Part shown: positions 1 to 10,369 of the stretch, piece after piece
Numbering within the stretch: the stretch's first letter is position 1
Layout of the letters: every line of letters begins with the position of its first letter
Origin: Agapetus fuscipes
Lineage: Eukaryota; Arthropoda; Insecta; Trichoptera; Glossosomatidae
DNA length: 64,000 bases
Direction of reading: 5' to 3'
Assembly: GCA_951799405.1 (NCBI GenBank)
Contig: OX637338.1
Coordinates: forward strand, 2,108,001-2,172,000
Program-made: the position numbers and the translations under genes
Notes under the pieces: model-generated
Database searches by the model: none
Told to the model about the DNA's origin: nothing
The model's input: the letters and a program-made list of their open reading frames with translations, nothing else

Positions 1-62
1 TGATGCTTGCTTGTCTTATCTCCAACAGAGATAATTCATTTGAGCAATGTTTGCATGCATAC

Positions 63-255
63 TGTCACTTCGCCAATGTCACATCTGTTACAGGGAAGGT
101 CGGCAAGAGTTGCGGGTTGTATGCTCAGTTGAGATTTGGTTTTTACGTTGTAGGTTCACATGCAAGCGCGAACTTATACGTGTCTGCCTGGGAAAATGCA
201 TTTAATGTTAATCCTCAATGTTACAAATCTTTGCAAGTTAGATTAGATTAGATTA
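63..255 (+). mobile_element. A repeat, internally deleted head
   Basis: Matches the A body (CCAATGTCAC, GGTCGGCAAGAGTTGC, GTAGGTTCACATGC) and ends in a perfect (TTAGA)n tail at 236-255. Part of the usual head is missing. It lies inside a D element. Confidence 0.8.
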
Positions 256-378
256 GTACCAATGTGTATTATGAAAATTGGAAATTGAATTTTAAAATAT
301 TTAAAACAACTCTCACACTAATTTGGTTTATGCTTTGTTCTTAGCTCACATTGTGTAGAACGTGATTCTTAAGACTAT

Positions 379-625
379 CTAAATCTAAGCTGCAAAGATA
401 CGTATCATTTGAGATTCATATTAAATGCATTCCCACAAGCAGACACGCATAATTTCGCGCTCACACATGCCGCATGAGGACCTACAATATAAAAAAAACC
501 CAATCTCAAATGAACATAAGCCCTGCAACTCTTGCCGACCTTCCCTGAAACAGGGGTGACATTGGCAAAGTGAACCATTTTTTACAGTATGGGTGGTCAA
601 CCTCATGCCAACCTATCAGTCAAGG
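379..625 (-). mobile_element. A repeat, near full length
   Basis: Complement of the A consensus from its tail (TCTAAATCTAAGCTGC) to its head (ACCTATCAGTCAAGGA). Inserted in the D element opposite in orientation to the copy at 63-255. The short ORF through it (421-606) recurs in other A copies and is not a gene. Confidence 0.8.
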
Positions 626-680
626 AGACGATTCCATTTAAAGGTCATCTTTGAAAAAAATAGTAGATAAGCCAAGCCAG

Positions 681-1095
681 CATTTGGGGAATGGAGTATT
701 CAAAATTACATGAAAAAAATGTATAGAGGTACTGACTGATTTACATACAATTTTTTGAAAACTCGATGACTTTATTGCGGCGTAAAAAAATATATATATT
801 TTTGTGAAATTGTGGAAAAACGCTCTTGTAAACATGTTTGCATACTATGTGAAAAAATGCATATTTTTAAATTTACACGATTTTGTTCATATTTAAATGT
901 TTCACAACGTGGTTTATTATCATATTATTGGTGTGTGAACTTGCATATATTTTAAATTGTTTTTTTCCTTAGGCTCCCTTGAAAGATGGCCTACTTCAAT
1001 GAACTTAAGTATTGTTGTATTGAAAATGTATACTTTTTCGTGTACTTTTTTGTACCTTAATGAAATCAAAACCAAAAAGTAACATACACAAGATA
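681..1095. other. AT-rich spacer, nothing recognised
   Basis: Homopolymer-rich AT sequence with only a short fortuitous ORF on the minus strand. No repeat family used elsewhere in the window was recognised here. Confidence 0.5.
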
Positions 1096-1385
1096 AATAA
1101 ACGTAACTTTTAAAGCGTCACCACAAAAAATATTTAAAAAACACATTTGCTCACCTTTTTGTCGTTTTCGCTGTACAAGAAGTGTGTGCTTTATTTTGGA
1201 AACACCTTTATTTTCTTTTTAATTACAGAATGAGACATCATTCAGTCTTGCAATAAGTCAATTTTTGACAATGTGAAAGCGTTTTTGGAGAAATATGAAA
1301 CTAATTGAATATCTTGAAACAGTTTTTCCATATTTTCTCAAAAACTATTTACCAAGACCATAAAGTTACAGAAACAAAAACGATG
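1096..1385 (+). repeat. J repeat, diverged copy without a second arm
   Basis: Parallels 63600-63880: CACCACAAAAAATA, GTGTGTGCTTTATTTTGG, CTTTTTAATTACAGAATGA and CTCAAAAACTATT occur in the same order. It ends with a piece (AAGACCATAAAGTTACAG) that is the loop-proximal core of G elements. The complementary arm seen at the right edge of the window is absent. Confidence 0.6.
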
Positions 1386-1389
1386 GCGT

Positions 1390-2165
1390 ATAAAACGCCT
1401 TGAAATATAAACTGCATGCATACCTATTGCGTTTATTTCGCCCAACAATACAGATGACTTACATCTGTCGTGAAACTCGTAACTTAATATTATTGACCTC
1501 GTATATCTCAATAGGAAGAATTCTCGCGTCTTCGAGACCACACAATAACGATCGAATTTTCTCATCAAATCGTTCAGAGTCCAGACACGGCATCAACAGT
1601 TATTCCTGGCACCTCCGAGATCTCGTTAACTCCGTGTATATCGTCTGCAGAACGGCCATCTTAACAGACAATACGATCACGATGGAAATATTATGTTAGG
1701 CTCATTATCACGACATCGAAACCGCGCCCGCCATTGAGATTTAGTAGCCACGATTTCATGTGTTTTGTTACTTGAAACATTGGCGACTTCTACGACTGAA
1801 TGAAAATGTATGCTAGTCTAGACATTGCTATTATAAGACTTTTTTTCAATGAGAGGGGAAAACCTTCAAAAGGTTTCTGCTATTGTTTCCGCAGGCAGGA
1901 TATGTGAGATTTTTACTCACTAAAAAAATTCTAGTCATCTTGCCACACTTTGGAACTGCAGTGAAGCATTATTTCTGCGTATTTTGCATGCTCAACATGC
2001 CTTCGCAATTCAGTAACGTCAATTGGCAAAACACTGTCTACATTTTCTACATTTTGGCGGATCGTGTTTATTCTTTATCTCACGCGTTTGGCATCCTCCT
2101 TCTGTCCTTTATTTCAAAGACTGTGGATACATTAGGGGCCTCTACTTATCTAAACAAGATCTTCA
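1390..2165. other. Unassigned block, less AT-rich than its surroundings
   Basis: Contains open frames at 1400-1699 and 1883-2221 (plus) and 1338-1568 (minus). None has a motif I recognise. The 1390-1760 part has a more balanced base composition. It could be a decayed LTR or host sequence. No splice or domain evidence. Confidence 0.35.
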
Positions 2166-2324
2166 AAGGTAAAATCTTGGGAAGACAAACAAGAGGTCAC
2201 CCAAGAACTTCAGGGATGTGAAGCGGCTCATGGATGTCTCCTTCTATTCGCATCTCAAGAGGATGGCAATAGACAGAGACAAATGGCTGACACAACAAGG
2301 CGCTGCTTGTAGAAGATGGTGATG
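2166..2324 (+). pseudogene. LINE reverse-transcriptase C-terminal fragment, frameshifted
   Basis: One frame reads GKILGRQTRGHPR. After a shift near 2200 a second frame reads KNFRDVKRLMDV..., then RMAIDRDKW and a TGA. This is the general pattern of LINE RT C-termini (G-R-P-R/K, then DRDKW near the end). A dead fragment; the clade cannot be assigned. Confidence 0.55.
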
Positions 2325-2384
2325 ATATCGTTTGTAAATGAAGTATGGAAGTGAAGCATAGACTATGAATGACAGCAAAATGAA

Positions 2385-2795
2385 ATGGAAAAAAATATAT
2401 AGCACCTTTTCGTGACCACAATCTCTTCAAAGGCGCTTTGTGGGTAAATGCACACAATTGAATTCGTTTCTCCTGACACTCGCTTCCTTCAGTCGGTGGC
2501 TCTTCTCGATCACCACAGAGTGGCATGGTGTGATCCTGGAAGCAGGTGCGTCTTCAGGCTTCTCCTGAAGTTCACCTCGAAATGCGGGCAGCCAGGCCAC
2601 CGGTGCCGCTGTGCAAAAAGCACGGTCTCCAAAGGCTGTCCTTATCGATCTTTTTGGGATCTGGAGGAGAATCTTGCCCGAGTCTGATGAACGAAGAGTC
2701 TGCCCACGCGCTGTCACCACCGCTTTCTCCAGTGCCAAGTATTCTGAGGCTGGTCCATGCTCTACGCTTATGATGAACCTGCGACACTCGACGCT
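2385..2795 (-). pseudogene. L2/CR1-like LINE C-terminal fragment plus 3' end
   Basis: The minus frame includes TAFGDRAFCTAAPVAW, the conserved C-terminal block of many L2/CR1-type LINE proteins (DRAFSVAAPxxWN), then loses frame. Downstream the strand runs into a 3' end with GGTGCTATATA-type sequence. Related to the fragments at 2840-3145 and 30968-31378. Confidence 0.7.
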
Positions 2796-2839
2796 AAGTG
2801 GTCAGTTATACCTGCGAACAACACACTTCTAGCCCATAC

Positions 2840-3145
2840 GGTCAATGATGATGATGATGATGGATGATTTCTTTCCTGTGGCGCCATTTAATGGTCCAGG
2901 ACCATCTCAAGGGTGCCATGGCTTCTGGAGAAAAGCATTGTCTTTAGTCCCTTTCTGAAGGTGGTGGTAGGCTGGTTCGCGCGAACACCGACGGGAAAAT
3001 TGTTCCAGGCAACCGGCCCGGCCACCGCAAAGCGCCTGTCTGCAAAATTTGATGTGTTCGCTCTTTTGGGCACCATCGCCATTCTTTCCTAATTGTCCTG
3101 AAACTGTTTGTGCTTACCTTTCTGTTTTCGTCTACCCACAAAGAG
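2840..3145 (-). pseudogene. L2/CR1-like LINE C-terminal fragment with (ATC)n tail
   Basis: Minus frame 2888-3082 reads FADRRFAVAGPVAWNNFPVG, then TTFRKGLKTMLFSR, ending at a stop followed by AATGGCGCCA and a (CAT/ATG)n tract at about 2845-2866. The same protein block occurs on the plus strand at 23655-23900. 5'-truncated and non-functional. Confidence 0.75.
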
Positions 3146-3336
3146 CTCTAAATACACGGTATTTGGTCGGTTATTTCGTAGCAGAACCATCACCTATGCG
3201 CTACGAGGCTTTTGGCAACGCTCTCTACAAAATTTATTTCCTGCTTGTTTTGTGATACTAGCTGACACTGTCGCAGTTTACTAGGAATCTTATAATATGT
3301 TGCCTGTAGGGAGCCTATGAAAAAAATCCATCAAAA

Positions 3337-3595
3337 ATTCCTTGACTTATAAGTTAGTATGAGGCTGATCACTCGTGCTGTAAAAAAAATATTCACTGTT
3401 CCAATGTCACCTCTCATTCGGGAAAGCTCGGTTATAGTTTCAGGGTTATATTCATTTGAGATTTGGATTTTAATTTGTAAGTAGACATGCGGCACTTGTA
3501 AGCGTTAACTTACTTGTGTCTGCTTTTTGCCATGCATTCAATTTGAATATTTAATCTTAATATATCTTTGCAACTTACAGATTATAGATAATTGA
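3337..3595 (+). mobile_element. A repeat, diverged
   Basis: Starts ATTCCTTGACTTATAAG, keeps the CCAATGTCACC, ACATGCGGCA and ATATCTTTGCAACTTA blocks, and ends in TTATAGATAA. More diverged than most copies, so probably older. Confidence 0.75.
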
Positions 3596-3623
3596 TACAA
3601 AAACCTTTTAAAAGTGCAACACT

Positions 3624-3875
3624 AATCTAATCTAATCTAAGTTACAAAGATATGTTACATTGGAGATTCACATTGCATTCATTCCCACAACCAGACACGT
3701 ACAAGTTCCTCATGTGAACCTACAACATAAAAACCAAATCTCAAATGGACATACACCCTGCAACTCTTGCCGTCCTTCCCTGAAACAGGGGTGACATTGG
3801 CAAAGTGAACCATTTTTACAGCATGGGTAGTCAGCCGCATACCAACCTATAAGTCAAGGAACATACACGACAAAT
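3624..3875 (-). mobile_element. A repeat, with 5' LINE-side extension
   Basis: Begins with the tail (CTAATCTAATCTAATCTAAG) and ends AAGTCAAGGAACATACACGA. The last bases go beyond the usual A start into sequence shared with the copies at 21195-21585 and 45304-45725, which continue into LINE coding sequence. Confidence 0.8.
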
Positions 3876-4352
3876 TACATTTATACACTTACCTACTTAC
3901 TTACTTAGAGTCATGGGCACGCCTCTGACCTAGAGGTTCTTGTTTTGTCGTGCCGTTGCTTTCACTTCACGGGAAGGCCTTTCGCCACTTGAGAAAATAT
4001 ATAGCTTTGCATGAGCGTCCATGTGCTGTGGGTCCTTCTGACACATACATACAGGACGGGTACGAGGAGGGTTTGAGCATACTTACCTTTCAAACTATGC
4101 ACAAGATTTGCATCTACCTGTCATATCTTGGGTGGCACATAGGTACTCCCAGGTCACATAGCCAGCATTGCACAGGGCGGACCACATTAATGTCCTAACA
4201 TTTTAGTGAATAATTAATTCACATACATCTGAGGGCGAGGATCGCTTGAGGCGCAGGCTTGTACGGCCGCACGCCATCTCCCGAGATGAATAAGATATTT
4301 GCATTGAAATTGCAATGCTCTTACATCTATGGATTGCTAGCTTTATTTAGGT
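3876..4352. other. Unassigned spacer
   Basis: Begins with a TTACCTACTTACTTAC stretch. No family recognised. An 82-codon plus-strand frame (3950-4198) has no recognisable motif. Confidence 0.4.
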
Positions 4353-5236
4353 ACTTTTAAGCTCGGTATTTTCAACGTTAGCATAGAGACTTTCAAATGC
4401 TGGCATTGTTTCTAGTACAGCAGATCCTGTAAGAAGATCACAGCGACTAGACAACCGCTGATAATGCCCATCGGAGCAATGGGCGAAAGTGTCCGGAAAG
4501 AATCAACCGGACCACGGCTACATAGCCCGAAAAAAGTGATTGTTGTGTCAACAAAAACCGGCCGTGAAAGCTTCAATACACAATAGAGGCTTTGTACTGA
4601 ATGAAAAGGACATTGTCTTGTCTTGTCTTGTATCCTGCCGCCATTCCTCTAGGGGTGGCCAGTACCTCCACATAAGTGCCTCCACTTGACTCTGTCCCTG
4701 CATACTTCTTTCATCTCATCTAATTTCATCACTCTTTTCATGCATGCTCTTCTCTTGTTTCCACTCTGTAAATTCCATTCATTCGCAATCTCACTTATCT
4801 GATCAATCCATTCTTTTCTAGGTCTTCCCCTTCCACGCTTACCTATTACATTCCCTTTATACACTCTTTTTGTCAGTCGGTCTTCATTCATCCTTTCAAT
4901 ATGTCCAAACCATCGCATCACACTTCTTTGAACTTTCACTTTCAGGCTTTCTTTTACTCCGCATTCATTCAGAACCCATTCGTTTCTCACTCTATCTTTC
5001 AGTGTTTTTCCTGTCATACTTCTTAAATGAGCCATTTCTACGGTGCATACCTTATTTACTTCTCTTTCATTCACCGTCCATGACTCGCTTCCATACATCA
5101 GGGTCGGCAACAAAATACAATTGTGTACCGCCATTTTCATTTTCTTATGTCAATTCATACTTATGTCAATTGTGTGGGTAGTTTTAAAATCAGTTTAAAG
5201 TCACATAAGCTAACGTTGAAGATACCGGGCCTTAGC
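4353..5236. mobile_element. E-type inverted-repeat element split by a LINE
   Basis: Left end TCGGTATTTTCAACGTTAGC (from about 4362) and right end GCTAACGTTGAAGATACCGG are inverted copies of the E terminal repeat. The internal GAATGAAAAGGACA block is shared with 20810-20916. The RTE-like fragment 4615-5150 interrupts it. Confidence 0.6.
4615..5150 (-). pseudogene. RTE-like LINE, C-terminal RT fragment and 3' tail
   Basis: A 163-codon open frame (4649-5140, minus) covers the end of the reverse transcriptase: LMYGSESWTVNE, VCTVEMAHLRSMTGK, RDRVRNEW, VMRWFGHIERMNEDRLTKRV, GRGRPRKEW, and a C-terminal CRDRVKWRHLCGGTGHP. This C-terminal region follows the polymerase core in RTE-type elements (family knowledge). 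The strand ends in CACCCCTAGAGGAATGG and an (ACAAG)n tail at about 4615-4632. Severely 5'-truncated, so it cannot move itself. Frame intact over its length, hence probably recent. Confidence 0.85.
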
Positions 5237-5279
5237 ATCAATCAATATAAAAGGCATGAAACGGAATAATACGTAAATC

Positions 5280-5492
5280 CTCCCCCAAGTGATGGTTTGG
5301 CTTATCTACCATTTAATACAAAGTTAAACTTTCCATTTAATTGAAAAAAACGGTAAACACGATAATGTGAGGGCCGTTTTTGAATATTTAAAAAAAACAT
5401 TTTTGCAGCATTCATAAGACACATTGGTTCAGTACGCATACAAACATTGCTCATGTGAAATTACCTCTGTGCGATTACAAACACGTAGGTAC
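5280..5492 (-). mobile_element. D MITE
   Basis: Reads from TGGTTTGGCTTATCTACC to TTGCTCATGTGAAATTACC in the reverse orientation of the 41396-41872 copy. The terminal sequence is altered (ends ...ACACGTAGGTACTAAGG). Confidence 0.65.
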
Positions 5493-5495
5493 TAA

Positions 5496-5626
5496 GGCCC
5501 AGTATTTTCAACGTTAGCATATATGTGACTTTAAATTGATTAAAAAAAACTACTCACACGATTGGCATATATGCTTCGTTATTATTCAATATAAAGTCGC
5601 TATGCTAAGGTTGAAACTACTGGGCC
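5496..5626. mobile_element. E MITE, complete, TAA target duplication
   Basis: 131 bp bounded by GGCCCAGTATTTTCAACGTT and its inverted counterpart ending ACTACTGGGCC. TAA lies on both sides (5493-5495 and 5627-5629). A 3-bp TWA duplication is characteristic of PIF/Harbinger elements, so this is a likely Harbinger MITE. Abuts a D element. Confidence 0.75.
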
Positions 5627-5917
5627 TAAGGTGACGGTGTGTCTGCGTCCATGGATATCTCTCTTGCATAATTTGCCCGTAGACACAAACGTTAAATTCC
5701 ATCTCAGATGACTTCCAAAGTGCAAGCGCAGACTCGTGGTGTAGTCTTAAGTAAAATGCAACATACCACATTGCAATCAGCTGCAATTAATTGTTGCTAT
5801 GCACTATTTCATCATCTCGAATGTTGAATTGTGCTCGGTCCTTTGATTTGATCATTTCTTGTACAAGAACAAAAGGAAAACATAAGTTGTACGAATTTCG
5901 TTTCAGTATGATTTATT

Positions 5918-6065
5918 TATATCGAACCAGCCCTCCTGAGAGCTGGGAAACCCTCACTTCACCTGAAAGTGGTTGGTGTGAGGCCGGCCCCCTTACCTGT
6001 AAAAATAAATAGGTCCCGAATCACACATGCGATCCCTTCGGAGATAACGCAGGCAAGAATTTGCG
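5918..6065 (+). mobile_element. B SINE, 3' part
   Basis: Keeps the body block CTGGGAAACCCTCACTTC, GGCCGGCCCCCTTACC and TTCGGAGATAACGCAGGC. The tRNA-like head is missing. Confidence 0.75.
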
Positions 6066-6204
6066 AATCATTGCTTCCGATAATGCCTTTTGAGGCGAAA
6101 ACGCTTAAGCATATAAAATAAAAAGTGAATTGAAACTGTGCGTTTTTTTACAAAAAAAATACAATGAACTTTCACAGCGTGAACCACCAAACCCTAACAA
6201 TTAT

Positions 6205-6292
6205 AGGTACATGTCTGTTTGTGGGCATGCATTTTACATGAGCCTTAAATGTTAACATATCTTTGCAGCTTAGATTAAAGATTATAGATAGG
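6205..6292 (+). mobile_element. A repeat, 3' fragment
   Basis: Only the last third remains: TGTCTGTTTGTGGGCATGC through TTTGCAGCTTAGATTAAAG. A minus-strand C SINE adjoins it at 6295. Confidence 0.65.
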
Positions 6293-6294
6293 TA

Positions 6295-6664
6295 ATAATA
6301 ATATTAGGATGATTTATTTGGTGAGCGCTGTTTTTGTGTGTATCACACCTCAAGAGCCCTCTGCGAGCTCGGTCGTCGCTGTAGAAAGCGCCAATTCTCA
6401 AGCAAGACCCAGTTGTTGTAAGGTTGGATGGACCTTTCAGTGACCGGTCTTTGGTAAAGGTTTATGAATTTTTCAACTCAGCGAAGAGCACATTCGAAAT
6501 ATGAATGGTATATTTTTGTGCTCCGCCGGGATCCGAATCCACAACCTTCCATTTACGAGTCCGAAGTGTTGCCACTACGTACCGGTACAAGATGACAACG
6601 ACACGCGGTGTACCTGAGCGGTTACCCATCCAAGTACTATCCGCGCCCAATGTTGCTTAACTAT
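6295..6664 (-). mobile_element. C SINE with 5S rRNA-derived head (partial 5S)
   Basis: Read on the minus strand: the 3' half of a 5S rRNA (TTAAGCAACATTGGGCGCGG, GGATGGGTAACCGCTCAGGT, ending in TCTT at about 6591), then GTACCGGTACGTAGTGGCAA (a decayed tRNA A box), the B-box region GGTTGTGGATTCGGATCC at 6533-6551, the C body and an (ATT)n tail. The 5S part corresponds to the end of 5S rRNA, including the region that binds TFIIIA. See also 24636-25078 and 25779-26097. Confidence 0.85.
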
Positions 6665-7060
6665 AGGTAGTATCGATATAATTAGTTTCACACAGATATA
6701 AAATTCAACAAGATACGTTTTGTATTTGTAATATTTTATTGAATTAATACTTTTGCACAGATAATGGGTACGTAGGGTAAACGCGGCATATCGGTTCTAC
6801 AACTGTGGCAACCATTTTTAAATATACCGCCGCAACGAGCCCGAAACGTGAACACATAATTTCGCCAATTTGTCTTGCAAAAGTCTGCATTGGGAGTTGG
6901 CAATACTACCCATGAGTACCATGCAATAAAGATGTAACGCTAGATAAATTACAATCTGTACCACAGTGCAGAACTTAGCGTTTCAATTCAACCTGGGGTG
7001 GAAGTCTCGATGGTTTTCGATAGATCTTACCGTATCTATTTGAAGATATGTTTCAACAAC
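6665..7060. other. Unassigned spacer
   Basis: No open frame or known repeat recognised between the C SINE and the G palindrome. Confidence 0.45.
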
Positions 7061-7061
7061 T

Positions 7062-7304
7062 GTACCCTTAGTACGAGTTGCAAAACTTGAGAAAAGTAAA
7101 GTTTACGGAAAATATTTAGGAGTGATTTCTTCCAAAATCTGCCGTTTTTGTTTCTTACACGTTCTTACACAAGCAAAAGAGTTACAGTGATGAAGAAAAT
7201 CAAGTTCAAACAAACAAAAACGGAAGATTTTGGGAGATATCACTTTTTAATAATTGCCGTAAACTTTACATTACTCAAGTTTTGCAACTCGTACTAAGGG
7301 TACT
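7062..7304. mobile_element. G snap-back element
   Basis: Palindrome from GTACCCTTAGTACGAGTTGC to GCAACTCGTACTAAGGGTAC. Each arm is about 100 bp and includes AATCTGCCGTTTTTGTTT; the loop region contains AAGAGTTACAGTGATGAAG. No ORF. Other copies: 29845-30086, 34344-34586, 47626-47869. Confidence 0.8.
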
Positions 7305-7330
7305 GATCACACATTTTTCTTACACAAATA

Positions 7331-7690
7331 TATATCGACGGCTAAAAGATAATAGGGCATAAGAGACAAAAACTATTTTTTTCAGGAGAGCAGTTTAAAG
7401 TTTGAGATTGCAGAAAAATGGCATTTCTTTTATATTTTTTATCATATCGCTGAAATCGAAACTGCTCTAAAATAAAAATAAAAATACATTTATTGGCATT
7501 CCTATTAATGTGGTTTTACGATGTTATACTTAAAAAAACGCAGTTGTTTGCTTTGGTATGAACAACAAAAAAATCATCGTAGAGCTATGGGAGTTAGCGT
7601 ACTAGAAAGAGCGGAAAAGTGGGATAGCATTGATAACTCGTTTTTGACCCAAAAAGTCGCTTATTTCACTTCCTTTTAACCGTGGACATA
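7331..7690. mobile_element. F MITE
   Basis: Ends TATCGACGGCTAAAAG and CTTTTAACCGTGGACATA are inverted copies. The interior contains AAAATAAAAATACATTTATTGGCATTCC-type sequence shared with 17067-17454 and 34298-34963 (key strings: CATTTATTGGCATTCC, CGTAGAGCTATGGGAG). Non-coding. Confidence 0.75.
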
Positions 7691-7789
7691 ATAGTTAACG
7701 CGCCGCTAATTTTTATTGCTTTTTGATTTATTCTTTATGAATTTGTTTTGTTTTAGTTTTGATATCCATACATATTAATTATTGAATTT

Positions 7790-8072
7790 TAAAATGTAAT
7801 TTGTCGTGTATGTTCCCTGAGTTATGCTATGTATATAGTTTGGTATGCCGCTGACCACCCATGCTGTAAAAATGGTTCACTTTGCCAATGTCACCCCTGT
7901 TTCAGGGAAGAACGGCAAGAGTTGCGGGTGTATGTCCTTTTGGTATTTGGGTTTTTATGTTGTAGGTTCACATGCGGCATGTGCAAGCGCGAACTTGTAC
8001 GTGTCTGCTTGTGAGAACGCATATAATTTGAATCTCTTATGTAACATATCTTTGCAACTTAGATTAGATTAT
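7790..8072 (+). mobile_element. A repeat with LINE-side extension
   Basis: Preceded by TGTAATTTGTCGTGTATG, the extension that links A to LINE coding sequence at 45304-45725. The head has an extra ATGCTATGTATATAG. The body and the TTAGATTA end are intact. Confidence 0.8.
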
Positions 8073-8357
8073 ATCATAACACGGTCAACTCGTAAAACGG
8101 TTCACATCCAACCATTTGCAGTCGATATCAACACTATTAGAACTTGGTGTTTTCACGACTCATTCCTTTGCCAAACTGCCCGCTTATGGAATTAGTTACC
8201 GGTATCTGTGTTTCCATCTCAAGCTTAACCCTACCTTTTTCAAATCCAATATCAATCGCCATTTTCTCTCAGTGTCTCAAAACAAAGCAACGCCACACAC
8301 ACCACAGCACTGCGCAGCTAACGGCCCTGCAACCGGATAAGGACAACTGCCACATCA

Positions 8358-8453
8358 CCAACACCTCTGCGGCACTACAACAAGTGTCATACACCCCTAG
8401 AGTCTCTTGAATCTAGGAAGTCTCCCGCACAGGCTTACTTAAAAAAAAAAAGA
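8358..8453 (+). mobile_element. C SINE, type-2 3' end only
   Basis: CACCTCTGCGGCACTACAAC through GTCTCCCGCACAGG and a poly(A) run. This 3' module also ends the C copies at 18213-18531, 24636-25078 and 46838-47158, showing it can exist apart from the tRNA head. Confidence 0.7.
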
Positions 8454-8521
8454 TTAGATCTAAGACCGATTGCAAAGCCGTCGCTATTCGCTGCACCTCA
8501 CAACACTGCAACGCTAAAATA

Positions 8522-8529
8522 TGACGTCA
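8522..8529. promoter_or_regulatory. CRE palindrome TGACGTCA near a CCAAT palindrome
   Basis: A perfect TGACGTCA is followed 21 bases later by ATTGGCCAAT (8551-8560) in a locally GC-richer stretch. Both are textbook binding motifs (CREB/ATF; NF-Y). No transcript or downstream gene is visible, so it may be a decayed element promoter. Confidence 0.35.
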
Positions 8530-8764
8530 CGCGTGCAGGCGGGCCCGGCTATTGGCCAATTAATTGATATATTCCACTGGAATATCCCAATCTCCGCAGA
8601 CATCTGAACTCCGAGTAGAACACTCCACGCTTACACTCAACCAAATAAATGTACAGAATCTAAAGCAGCGCCTATAGTGAGCGTTTAAGATTTGCTACAA
8701 TTTTGGTTCACTTTACACATCTAGTTTTATATTTGGAGTACAAGGGTTGTTTTTAGAGATCAGA

Positions 8765-9018
8765 ATGTTCCTTGACTTATAGTTTGGAATAAGGTTAACC
8801 GTCCATATTGTATAAAATGATTCACTAGTAACTTATGTACGTTTCACGGAAGATCGGCTAAGCATATGCAAGATCTATTTTTATTTATTTAAATATTTAA
8901 GGTTTGGATTTGGATTTGCAAGTACACATGCAGCGTTTGTAAGCGCGAACTAACACATGCCTACGTGTGGGCATGATTTTTTTTAAATGTTAATATATCT
9001 TTGCAACTTAATTTAACT
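8765..9018 (+). mobile_element. A repeat, diverged
   Basis: Starts TTCCTTGACTTATAGTTTGG and ends ATCTTTGCAACTTAATTTAA. The middle contains an AT-rich expansion near 8881-8900. Confidence 0.7.
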
Positions 9019-9078
9019 GACTGCGAATCGCATCAAGTTGTATATTAAAACAAACTATACTTTTAAGTATAAAAATTT

Positions 9079-9250
9079 CAGATCAACCGCCATTTCTTTC
9101 TGTCATTACATACTTCTTTCATTTCCTCCAGAGTCTAACCTTCTTCATACAAGTTCTCCTTTTATTATGACTCTGGATATTCCATTCATTCGCAATTTCG
9201 GATATTTGGTCCATCCATACCTTTCTCGGTCTTCCTCTACCAATATTGAT
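9079..9250 (-). pseudogene. RTE-like LINE, last part of the RT frame
   Basis: The minus strand encodes pieces of GRPRKVWMDQI, NEW(N)IQSHNKRR and KEVCxDRKKWRLI in broken frames, matching 58183-58409. It ends at GGCGGTTGATCTG. About 170 bp, clearly dead. Confidence 0.7.
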
Positions 9251-9487
9251 GGGCAAAAAATGAGTTTTACATTGTTTATTTAATAGCAATAATTATTTTT
9301 GCAAAGATATTTTGTTCTGATACCCTTCAATGCCGTGCTTCTCAGTATTGTCTTGAATTTGTTGAAGTTTTTTTTTTGCAAGGCACCCGAGTTATTGGAC
9401 CAAGGGTCGTCTTTATGACCCCAGGTTGTATGAAATAAATGATCCATGGACCTGCGGACTTTGGTGGCCAAATAAGACAGACGTAAT

Positions 9488-9893
9488 CAGGCCCGGATTA
9501 AGGGCGGTTTGAGCGGTGCGACCGAACCAGGGCCCCCACGCCCAGGGGGCCACCAGTGTGTCAAAAAAACTGTATTTTTTTCATTGCCCATGTCTGCGAG
9601 CATTTGTGACCAAGGGGACGCTGATTACAAACTTCATAAAAAAACTTGAAATGCATTACAACCAAAATATATTTGAAGCTCAAGTCTTATGAGGCATAAG
9701 TGACCAAGGGTCCCTCCAAAGGCTCAAAAATATTGTGAAGAAAACAATTCAACATTTTTTTTTTCGTAAATGCATCTCTCGTGTTGTGAACAAAATAGGG
9801 GTGGAGGGGGGTAATTTTCAGGGAGAAGGGTCATATAGGGGGCCCTGAGTTTTTTCCCGCACCAGGGCCCCCAGAAGGGTTAATCCAAGCCTG
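9488..9893. mobile_element. hAT-type non-autonomous element, 8-bp duplication
   Basis: 406 bp with termini CAGGCCCGGATTAAGG and TTAATCCAAGCCTG. The direct repeat GACGTAAT lies immediately outside on both sides (9480-9487, 9894-9901). CAG-starting termini with 8-bp duplications define hAT insertions. The interior has no transposase frame. Internal sequence (CCAAGGGTCC, GGCATAAGTGACC) is shared with 30450-31531. Confidence 0.9.
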
Positions 9894-10098
9894 GACGTAA
9901 TTACTGCTCGCAAAAAGATACAACAGTTGATAGTGCTACGAAAGAAAAGGAAAATAATAAACAACTACCTGTCCTTAAGCAAATTTTCGTCATTTAAAAA
10001 AATAAAACAGAAAGATTGTACTCCAATTAAAAAACATTTCTCCATTCCCTTGAATAAGTCCCTTCAGAAATAAAATAAAGCACTAGTAATCTATACAT

Positions 10099-10357
10099 AT
10101 AGTGTAACTCGCTGCATTTTCCTTAAACGAGTCGCACGTGGCGAGTGGATCCTATTAATTTTACTGGTAAGGAGGCCGGCCTTATGCCAACAAGCTCAGT
10201 TTAAGTGGGGATGTCGCAGCTCCCAAGGGGGTAAACCTTGCCGGTATTTAATTCTGGTTTTGAAATCAATACCGAAACGGGATATTATTTCTGACACCTT
10301 CGGTGGCATTCGCAACCGAGCTCTCGGCATCTATTCTACCAACTGAGCCATCGACCA
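10099..10357 (-). mobile_element. B SINE
   Basis: Complement of the B body and tRNA-like head; the head end reads CTACCAACTGAGCCATCGACC. The head's B-box region is degenerate (CGCAACCGAGCTC). Confidence 0.75.
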
Positions 10358-10369
10358 GACAAATCGCTC

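Larger units (their letters stand above)
1..680 (+). mobile_element. D MITE, split by two A insertions
   Basis: Three D segments (1-62, 256-378, 626-680) join in the order seen in the fuller copy at 41396-41872. The first ends ...TTTGCATGCATAC and the next resumes at TACCAATGTG. The third carries the right inner end, GTAGATAAGCC. Opposite-strand A repeats fill the two gaps. No coding capacity; its transposase source is unknown. Confidence 0.75.

Noticed and set aside
421..606. Small ORFs beginning MRLTTH or VHFANVTPVSG recurring at 421, 7845, 17950, 45313, 58564 and elsewhere
   Set aside because: They are the same translation of the A repeat on either strand, with stops and shifts between copies.
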